This document shows positions 5,270 through 10,792 of a DNA stretch of 10,792 nt, one piece after another; the first letter of the stretch is position 1; every line of letters begins with the position of its first letter. The notes under the pieces are model-generated. The model saw only the letters and a list, made by a program, of their open reading frames with translations. It was not told the origin of the DNA and ran no database searches. This stretch comes from Chloroflexota bacterium (GTDB taxonomy: Bacteria > Chloroflexota > Anaerolineae > UBA4142). The DNA is taken from assembly GCA_016200825.1 (NCBI GenBank), contig JACQEA010000260.1, positions 1 through 10,792 on the forward strand, written 5' to 3'. The translations under genes were made by a program, and so were the position numbers.

Positions 5270-6724
5270 ATGACTATAGTTGCTAACAAACCCGAACCCA
5301 TCATTTTCGAACTGGGATCCAAAGGACGCGAAGGCGCGGCACTGCCCGACTGCGACGTCCCAACCACCAAATTACCAAATCACCTAATCCGCGATGAACT
5401 CAATCTCCCCGAAGTAGCAGAGGTTGATGTCGTTCGTCATTTCACGCGCCTCTCGCAGAAAAATTATTGCGTTGACCTCGGTATCTATCCGCTCGGCTCG
5501 TGCACGATGAAATATAATCCCAAGATCAATGAAGTCGCGGTCAACATCCCAGGATTCGCGCGCATCCATCCGTACCAAAATCACGACACGGCGCAAGGCG
5601 CGCTGCAAATGCTGTACGAATTGCAAAAGATGCTTGGAGAAATTTCTGGGTTGCCTGGCGTCACGCTGCAACCCGCCGCGGGCGCGCAAGGCGAACTCAC
5701 GGGCGTCCTCGTGATTCGCGCGTATCATCTCGCGCGCGGCGATACGAAACGCAAAAAAGTTTTGGTGCCCGATTCCGCGCACGGCACGAACCCCGCGACT
5801 TCTTCGATGAGCGGTTACACAGTAGTACCCGTAAAATCCGACGCGCGCGGCAACATTGATCTCGCGGAATTGAAAAAAATCGCCGACAAAGAAACCGTTT
5901 GCTTGATGCTGACGAATCCAAACACACTTGGCTTGTTCGAGGAAAATGTGCAGGAAGCGTGCAAGGTGATTCACGATGTCGGCGCGCTAGTGTACGGTGA
6001 TGGCGCGAATCTCAATGCAATTGTCGGCATCGCGCGCCCAGGCGATTTGGGATTCGACGTGATGCACACCAACTTGCACAAAACTTTTTCCGTTCCGCAC
6101 GGCGGCGGCGGACCCGGCGCGGGTCCCGTGATGGTGCGAAAAGATTTGGCGCAGTTCTTGCCTGGACCGATTGCGGTCAAGCGCGGAAATAAATACGCGA
6201 TGGAGATGCCGAAAAAAACGATCGGGCGCGTGAAATCGTTCTTTGGAAATTTCCTCGCGCTTGTGCGCGCGTACACGTACATTCGCTCGTACGGTAAAGA
6301 GCATTTGCGCGAGATCGCCGAGAACGCGGTGATCAACGCGAACTATTTGCTCGCGCGGCTGAAGGGTACGTACTACGCGCCATTCGCGAATCGCGCGTGC
6401 AAGCACGAATTTGTTTTGGACGGCACGCCGTTCAAGACCAAGTACGGCGTGAACACACTCGACATTGCGAAACGGATTCAGGATTACGGATTTTATCCGC
6501 CGACGATTTATTTTCCGCTCATCGTGCCCGAATGTTTGATGATCGAGCCGACGGAAACGCAGTCGAAGGAATCGCTCGACGAGTTTGCGGACGCGCTGTT
6601 GAAAATCGCGCAGGAAGCTGAGACGGACGCGCAGTTGCTGCACGATGCGCCGCACGATGCGCCCGTGACGCGGCTCGACGAGGTGCGCGCCGCGCGCGAG
6701 CCAGTGTTGTGTTATCGCGATTAA
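5270..6724 (+). CDS. gcvPB: Glycine dehydrogenase (decarboxylating) subunit 2
   Basis: This is the beta, catalytic subunit of the two-subunit P protein. It binds pyridoxal phosphate, which forms a Schiff base with glycine before decarboxylation and transfer to GcvH. The PLP lysine is K271 in HTNLHKTFSVPHGGGGPGAG (266-285). Other conserved stretches are YPLGSCTMKYNPK (73-85), LQPAAGAQGELTG (133-145) and DSAHGTNPATSSMSGY (168-183). The 484-residue length fits the family. The start is well supported by AAGGAG just ahead. The gene is separated from gcvPA by the four-helix-bundle cassette and its repeats, but the subunits should still assemble as usual. No gcvT or lipoamide dehydrogenase gene follows. 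Confidence 0.96.
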   Translation: MTIVANKPEPIIFELGSKGREGAALPDCDVPTTKLPNHLIRDELNLPEVAEVDVVRHFTRLSQKNYCVDLGIYPLGSCTMKYNPKINEVAVNIPGFARIHPYQNHDTAQGALQMLYELQKMLGEISGLPGVTLQPAAGAQGELTGVLVIRAYHLARGDTKRKKVLVPDSAHGTNPATSSMSGYTVVPVKSDARGNIDLAELKKIADKETVCLMLTNPNTLGLFEENVQEACKVIHDVGALVYGDGANLNAIVGIARPGDLGFDVMHTNLHKTFSVPHGGGGPGAGPVMVRKDLAQFLPGPIAVKRGNKYAMEMPKKTIGRVKSFFGNFLALVRAYTYIRSYGKEHLREIAENAVINANYLLARLKGTYYAPFANRACKHEFVLDGTPFKTKYGVNTLDIAKRIQDYGFYPPTIYFPLIVPECLMIEPTETQSKESLDEFADALLKIAQEAETDAQLLHDAPHDAPVTRLDEVRAAREPVLCYRD

Positions 6725-6787
6725 GTTGGAGATTAGAGATTAGAAGTTGAAGGTTGGAGGTTGGAAGTTGGAAGTTAGAGGTTGAAA
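6725..6787. repeat. GTTGGAA-type degenerate array after gcvPB
   Basis: Starting directly after the gcvPB stop codon, 6-8 base words such as GTTGGAG, ATTAGAG, GTTGAAG, GTTGGAA and GTTAGAG follow one another. It is the same family as 2900-2928 in the other orientation. It resembles in style the short tandemly repeated sequences known from filamentous cyanobacteria. No gene or hairpin terminator is visible in it. Confidence 0.6.
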
Positions 6788-6809
6788 ATCGCGCCTTATG
6801 TATCTGAAC

Positions 6810-6838
6810 TTGCGCTCCGCGCGCGGCAATGCTATAAT
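6810..6838 (+). promoter_or_regulatory. Strong sigma-70-type promoter of the SIR2-STAND pair
   Basis: TTGCGC (6810-6815), a 17-base spacer, then a perfect TATAAT (6833-6838) preceded by TGC (extended -10). The expected start point near 6845 leaves a leader of about 35 bases before the SIR2-like gene. It lies just past the repeat array, so the pair is likely transcribed separately from the gcv cluster. No clear operator palindrome is visible. Confidence 0.7.
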
Positions 6839-6868
6839 TAGGGTCACAAATCTGGCAAGCCCCAAGAT

Positions 6869-6873
6869 GGAGG
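6869..6873 (+). promoter_or_regulatory. Ribosome binding site of the SIR2-like gene
   Basis: GGAGG lies six bases before the ATG at 6880. It fixes this start over a later ATG at residue 13. Confidence 0.75.
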
Positions 6874-6879
6874 CGCTCA

Positions 6880-7809
6880 ATGGCAGAGCCACCTTATGGT
6901 GTAATTTGGAATCGAATGAAAACCGGGATGGTCGTTCCCTTTTTGGGAGCGGGCGCGTCCTTCGTCGGTCGTCCGCCGAATGCGGAATGGAAAGCAGACG
7001 ACATGCAATTTCTACCGAGCGGACGCGAGCTCTCAAACTTTCTCGCGGTAGAAACATCCTTCCCTTCCGATCTCCCAAAAGATCGCGATGATCTGTCGAA
7101 AGTTTCCTCGTACTACGCCGATATTTCCGGGCGGCGGACTTTGCGCGAACGTTTGCGCGAAGTTTTCGTCCGCGAGTACCCGCGCGGCGCGCTGCACGAT
7201 TTTCTCGCGGCGGTTCCCGCGCCGATGGTCGCGGTCGTGACGAATTACGACACGCTCCTCGAACAAGCTTTTCGCGCGGTAGGCAAACCGTACGATCTCG
7301 TAATCTATCCGGCCGATCGCAAAGATATCGCGAACGCGATTTTATGGTGGCCGCATGGCGCGCCCGAACCTCAAGTGAAAGCGCCGAACGAACTCGATAT
7401 TGACCTCAGCAAGACGTCGGTCATTTATAAAATGCACGGCACGATTCATCCCGAAGTCAACAAATGGGATAACTTTGTCATCACGGAAGAAGATTATGTG
7501 GAATTTCTTTCGCGCATGACCGCTAACACCGCCGTGCCTTCCATTTTCTATGAACACTTTCGCGAACGCTCGTTTCTCTTTCTCGGCTACAGTCTTGGCG
7601 ATTGGAATCTGCGCGTCATTCTCAAAAATTTGAGCAAGTATTTGTCCAAACGTACGTCGGATGGAGACGACGAAGTGTTGCCTTCGTGGTCAATTCAATT
7701 TAAACCCTCTGAATTGGATCGCAAGTTATGGGAGAAACGCAACGTCAATATTTTCGATATCGCGATTGACGAGTTCGTCGCCAAGTTAAGCGAACAACCG
7801 AAAAAATAA
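6880..7809 (+). CDS. SIR2-like (SIR2_2-type) protein, probable NADase effector
   Basis: A 309-residue soluble protein with the complete SIR2 Rossmann-fold motif order. It has GAGAS (23-27) for NAD binding, TNYD (121-124) with the conserved Asn122 and Asp124, KMHG (184-187) with the catalytic-type His186, NFVITEEDY (198-206), and FLGYSLGDWNLR (234-245), the GYSxxD motif near the end of the domain. It lacks the zinc-binding cysteines of protein deacetylase sirtuins. Its length and motifs match the bacterial SIR2_2 class, several members of which (for example in Thoeris and the DSR proteins) cleave NAD during phage infection. The next gene, 56 bases on, is an nSTAND-WD40 protein with no effector of its own, which suggests that this protein is the effector of a two-gene system. 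NADase activity and a defence role are inferred. Codon style matches the neighbouring core genes. Confidence 0.85.
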   Translation: MAEPPYGVIWNRMKTGMVVPFLGAGASFVGRPPNAEWKADDMQFLPSGRELSNFLAVETSFPSDLPKDRDDLSKVSSYYADISGRRTLRERLREVFVREYPRGALHDFLAAVPAPMVAVVTNYDTLLEQAFRAVGKPYDLVIYPADRKDIANAILWWPHGAPEPQVKAPNELDIDLSKTSVIYKMHGTIHPEVNKWDNFVITEEDYVEFLSRMTANTAVPSIFYEHFRERSFLFLGYSLGDWNLRVILKNLSKYLSKRTSDGDDEVLPSWSIQFKPSELDRKLWEKRNVNIFDIAIDEFVAKLSEQPKK

Positions 7810-7865
7810 TTCCGCTTTACACCGCGAAAAATATTTCTTCATCTTAACGGTCTCAACGGGGAACC

Positions 7866-10792
7866 ATGTCAGCGCCTGACAATTTTTGTCCATACGTTGG
7901 ACTCCAGCCCTTTACCGAAAAAGATAACGCCTTTTTCTTCGGGCGCGAGCGCGATCAACGCATCATCACGTCCAATCTTTATGCCGCGCCACTCACGGTC
8001 ATGTACGGCGCCAGCGGCGTTGGTAAAAGTTCCATTTTGATGGCGGGCGTGGTGCCAACCCTGCGCGCGAAATCCCGCACGGCGGTGGTCGTTTATCGCA
8101 ACTGGCAAGATTCCAATTTTCACGCCGATTTCAAAGCGCAAATTCTTGCCGACCTTCAAGCCGCGCAAAAAAAATCTCTCGCGATCAACCCCGCGCTTCC
8201 ACTCGACGATTTCCTCGCCGACGCGTGCGAAAAATTTGGCGGCACGATCTTTATTCTCCTCGACCAATTCGAAGAATATTTTTTGTATCAACCCGAAACG
8301 CGCGGCACCGAAAGTTTCGACGCGGAATTGGCGCGCGCCATCAATCGCACCGACGTAGAAGCATCTTTTCTATTTTCACTGCGCGAAGACGCGCTCTCGA
8401 AATTGGACCGCTTTCGCGCGCGCATTCCCAACTTGCTCGGCAATACACTGCGTCTCAATCATCTCGATGCCGCCGCCGCGGAAATCGCGATTCGCAAGCC
8501 GCTCGAAGTGTACAACGCGCGTTATCCTGACCGCGCGTTGAAAATCGAAGACGCGCTCGTTACCGAAATCATCGCGCAAGTACGCACCGGCAAAGTTGTG
8601 ATGGGTTCCGGAGGTTCGGGCGCATCGCAATCCTCTCAGACCACCGCGCAAATCGAAACGCCTTTCCTGCAATTAGTGTTGACGCGTTTGTGGGAAGAAG
8701 AAATGCAGATCATCGCGCGTGCCAAGACCCATCCGACCGAAAAGACAGTTAGCACGCGCCAGCGTCTAACCGATTCTTTGATGCTTTCCTTAAAACCAAA
8801 AACGACTCTCGAACATGCCGGCGTTTTAGAATTAGCGACTCTGAAAAGATTAGGCGGCGCGGAACAAATTGTGCGAACGCATCTGGACGGCGTGATGGGC
8901 AAACTCACCGCGACCGAACAAGATATTTGTTCCAATTTTTTTGATCGCTTGGTCACACCGTCGGGCGCAAAAATCGCGCAGATCAACGCCGATCTCGTTA
9001 AATGGGCCGCGCGTCCACCCGAGCAAGTCACTCCCATTCTCAAAGCTCTCGTAGATGCGCGCGTTCTGCGAACAGTCGCGCCGCCGATTGATCAACCGAC
9101 TGCGATTCGGTATGAAATTTTTCACGACGTGTTGGGGCCCGCGGTATTGGATTGGCGACGCCGCTTTGTCGAAACGCAGCGCCAGATTCGCGAACGCGCG
9201 CGTTTACGTCGCTTGCGCTTGACCGCGTTCGGCGCGATCGCGTTGACGCTCATCTTTGGCGTGCTTTCCATCTTTGCGCTTTATCAGCGCGGCGCGGCAG
9301 AAGACGCGCGCGCGGTCGCCGTTGATCAACGCAATGATGCGCAACGCGCGAACGAAGAATCTATCGTCCGACTTTTAATGACCCAGTCGCGCGAAACTTT
9401 GACCAGCAATCCGGCGCGTAGTGTCCTCCTCGCGTTGGAAGCGCTCCATTTGGTGAATGAATTCGGTTTCGGCACGCCATCGTTTTTCAATAATATCCAA
9501 ACCGCCGACGATACGTTGCGTCGCGCGGTCTTTACGTCGCGCGGCTTTGCATTGCCCGCGCATACGGATATTGTATACACCGTTGCGATCAGTCCGGACA
9601 ATCGTTGGTTTGCCTCGGCCAGCCGCGATAAAACCGTCCGCTTGTGGAATGTCGCGCAAGTTTTGAAATTCGATCAAAATGGAATCGCGCAAAACGCGTC
9701 ACAAATATTGCGCGGCAATGAAAAAGATGTGCGCGTCCTAGAATTCACGCCGGATAGTCGCTGGCTCATCACCGCGAGCGATGACGGCAACGCGCGCATG
9801 TACGATTTGCGCGCGTCGGATCCAAATGCCTCACAAATTATTTTGAAAGGACATACCAAAGAAATTCGTTCGCTCGCGATCAGCAAAGATGGACATTATC
9901 TCGTGACCGGTAGTAACGATAAAACCGCGCGCGTGTGGGACTTGCGCGCCACCAATCCTGCCGCTAATCCGATTTTGCTCACCGGTCACAGCGATCCACT
10001 TTTTGGCGTTGCGGTCAGTCCAAATTCGCGATGGGTAGCGACCGCCAGCGACGACAATACCGCGCGCATTTACGATTTGACCGCGCGTGAGCCGAATGGC
10101 GCAGTGACAATTTTGCGCGGGCATACGGATCAAGTGTCGGTGATTAGTTTTAGTCCGGACGGACATTGGCTAGTAACGGGAAGCGCGGACGCCACCGCGC
10201 GCGTGTGGGACATGACCGCGCCAAATCCTGCGGTTGCCGTGAAAATTTTGCGCGGTCACGAAGAGCCGGTGCTCGCGCTCGCATTCGCACCGGACAGTTC
10301 TCTGCTTGCGACCGGCGGATTCGATACCACCGCGCGGCTTTGGGATCTAAACGCAACCGATCCATCCGCGAAACAAATTGTTTTGCGCGGGCATTCGGAT
10401 CAAATTCTCTCGCTTGCGTTCACGACTGACCGCCGCTTTTTGATTACCGCGAGCCGCGATTCGACTATGGCAATGTGGGATCTCACAATGCCGGATCCAA
10501 CTATCGCGCCGATTATTCTGCACGGGCATGAAGGCGCGGTTCGCCAAGTCGCGGTGAGCACGGATGGAAAACTTTTACTGAGCGCCGGAGAAGATAATAT
10601 TGTGCGCATCACTGGCGTGACAGTTCCGCTAAGTCCAATCACGCCAATAATTTTGAGCGGGCATTCCAGCGTTGCGCGCGCGGTTCAATTTAGCAATGAC
10701 GGAAAATGGTTGGCGACCGGTTCCGGCGATAGCACCGTTCGATTATGGCAAATGAATACGGATGATCCCGGCGGAAATGTAATTGTGTTGCG
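7866..10792 (+). CDS. nSTAND NTPase with C-terminal WD40 repeats (3' end outside window)
   Basis: An open frame of at least 975 codons that runs off the window end. The N-terminal signature is PYVGLQPF...FFFGRERD (from residue 9), followed by the Walker A motif GASGVGKS (48-55) and Walker B TIFILLDQFEE (127-137). A SLRED stretch with R173, FLQLVLTRLWEEE (267-279), and a closing IFHDVLGPAVLDWRRRF (418-434) complete the usual nSTAND1 layout. A basic stretch precedes one hydrophobic segment (about 452-473), then comes a charged helical linker rich in Ala, Gln and Arg, then WD40 repeats from residue 563 with motifs such as LRGH...SPDG...TARVWDL. STAND proteins are ATP-driven switches in which the repeats sense a ligand and the NTPase oligomerises. 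Here no effector domain precedes the NTPase, so the partner may be the SIR2-like protein just upstream. The start ATG follows a weak GGGGA. WD40-STAND proteins are common in multicellular bacteria and mostly uncharacterised, so defence is one of several possible roles. Confidence 0.88.
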   Translation, partial: MSAPDNFCPYVGLQPFTEKDNAFFFGRERDQRIITSNLYAAPLTVMYGASGVGKSSILMAGVVPTLRAKSRTAVVVYRNWQDSNFHADFKAQILADLQAAQKKSLAINPALPLDDFLADACEKFGGTIFILLDQFEEYFLYQPETRGTESFDAELARAINRTDVEASFLFSLREDALSKLDRFRARIPNLLGNTLRLNHLDAAAAEIAIRKPLEVYNARYPDRALKIEDALVTEIIAQVRTGKVVMGSGGSGASQSSQTTAQIETPFLQLVLTRLWEEEMQIIARAKTHPTEKTVSTRQRLTDSLMLSLKPKTTLEHAGVLELATLKRLGGAEQIVRTHLDGVMGKLTATEQDICSNFFDRLVTPSGAKIAQINADLVKWAARPPEQVTPILKALVDARVLRTVAPPIDQPTAIRYEIFHDVLGPAVLDWRRRFVETQRQIRERARLRRLRLTAFGAIALTLIFGVLSIFALYQRGAAEDARAVAVDQRNDAQRANEESIVRLLMTQSRETLTSNPARSVLLALEALHLVNEFGFGTPSFFNNIQTADDTLRRAVFTSRGFALPAHTDIVYTVAISPDNRWFASASRDKTVRLWNVAQVLKFDQNGIAQNASQILRGNEKDVRVLEFTPDSRWLITASDDGNARMYDLRASDPNASQIILKGHTKEIRSLAISKDGHYLVTGSNDKTARVWDLRATNPAANPILLTGHSDPLFGVAVSPNSRWVATASDDNTARIYDLTAREPNGAVTILRGHTDQVSVISFSPDGHWLVTGSADATARVWDMTAPNPAVAVKILRGHEEPVLALAFAPDSSLLATGGFDTTARLWDLNATDPSAKQIVLRGHSDQILSLAFTTDRRFLITASRDSTMAMWDLTMPDPTIAPIILHGHEGAVRQVAVSTDGKLLLSAGEDNIVRITGVTVPLSPITPIILSGHSSVARAVQFSNDGKWLATGSGDSTVRLWQMNTDDPGGNVIVL
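9552..10792 (+). repeat. WD40 repeat array with an exact 135-bp period
   Basis: Nine complete WD40 repeats begin at residues 563, 615, 660, 705, 750, 795, 840, 885 and 930, and a tenth begins at 975 at the window edge. From 615 onward every start is exactly 45 residues (135 bp) apart. Each unit reads roughly LRGH, a variable stretch, a SPDG-like turn, then (T/S)(A/G)S.D.TARVWDL, and ends with an N/DP-containing linker. Units are only about half identical by eye. The eighth (885) has lost the WD dipeptide (VRITGV). The array could close into one or more beta-propellers. Confidence 0.85.

Noticed and set aside
5987..6655. Long minus-strand open frame (222 codons) opposite gcvPB
   Set aside because: It is the antisense shadow of a clear gcvPB gene with GC-rich codon bias; the protein is arginine-rich with no recognisable domain.
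3434..6724. gcvP broken by insertion of the small gene
   Set aside because: GcvPA and GcvPB each have full subunit length and their own ribosome binding site; the split P protein is a standard form.

Overview
The window looks like chromosomal DNA of a bacterium with mid-range GC and a strong preference for GCG and CGC codons. The two-subunit glycine decarboxylase, the STAND NTPase joined to WD40 repeats, the four-helix-bundle 'IVS' gene and the dense small palindromic and low-complexity intergenic repeats together suggest an uncultured member of the Chloroflexota, perhaps Anaerolineae. This placement rests on gene content and style only, with no marker gene. All genes recognised lie on the + strand, and the long minus-strand frames are shadows of the GC-rich codon pattern.

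Layout. (1) 17-1282: a major facilitator superfamily transporter of unknown substrate, whose last codons lie inside a palindromic repeat (1246-1326). A second short dispersed-type repeat follows (1341-1366). (2) 1391-2752: a long-form chromate transporter ChrA. Its inter-domain linker carries about 50 extra residues encoded by a string of hairpin-forming repeats (1950-2086), and a related repeat follows the gene. (3) 2942-6724: a glycine cleavage cluster, gcvH - gcvPA - small four-helix-bundle gene - gcvPB. The gaps are filled by degenerate short-word arrays that end at or near each ribosome binding site. The small gene sits between exact 13-bp direct repeats and looks like a cassette inserted into the cluster. 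(4) 6810-10792: a well-formed extended -10 promoter followed by two genes. The first is a SIR2-like protein with an intact NAD-binding/NADase motif set. The second is a large protein, cut by the window end, with an N-terminal nSTAND NTPase, one hydrophobic segment, and at least nine WD40 repeats, eight of them starting exactly 45 residues before the next.

How the genes work together. GcvH carries the lipoyl arm, and GcvPA/GcvPB form the PLP-dependent glycine decarboxylase that loads it; GcvT and the lipoamide dehydrogenase are not in the window. The SIR2 plus nSTAND-WD40 pair is the most interesting part. It has the parts of a two-gene conflict or antiviral system: a SIR2 NADase effector in one protein, and an ATP-driven switch with a repeat sensor in the other. 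This function is inferred from architecture and is not shown. The second recurring theme is repeat invasion: several coding ends and one inter-domain linker are built from mobile-type palindromes that have stayed in frame.
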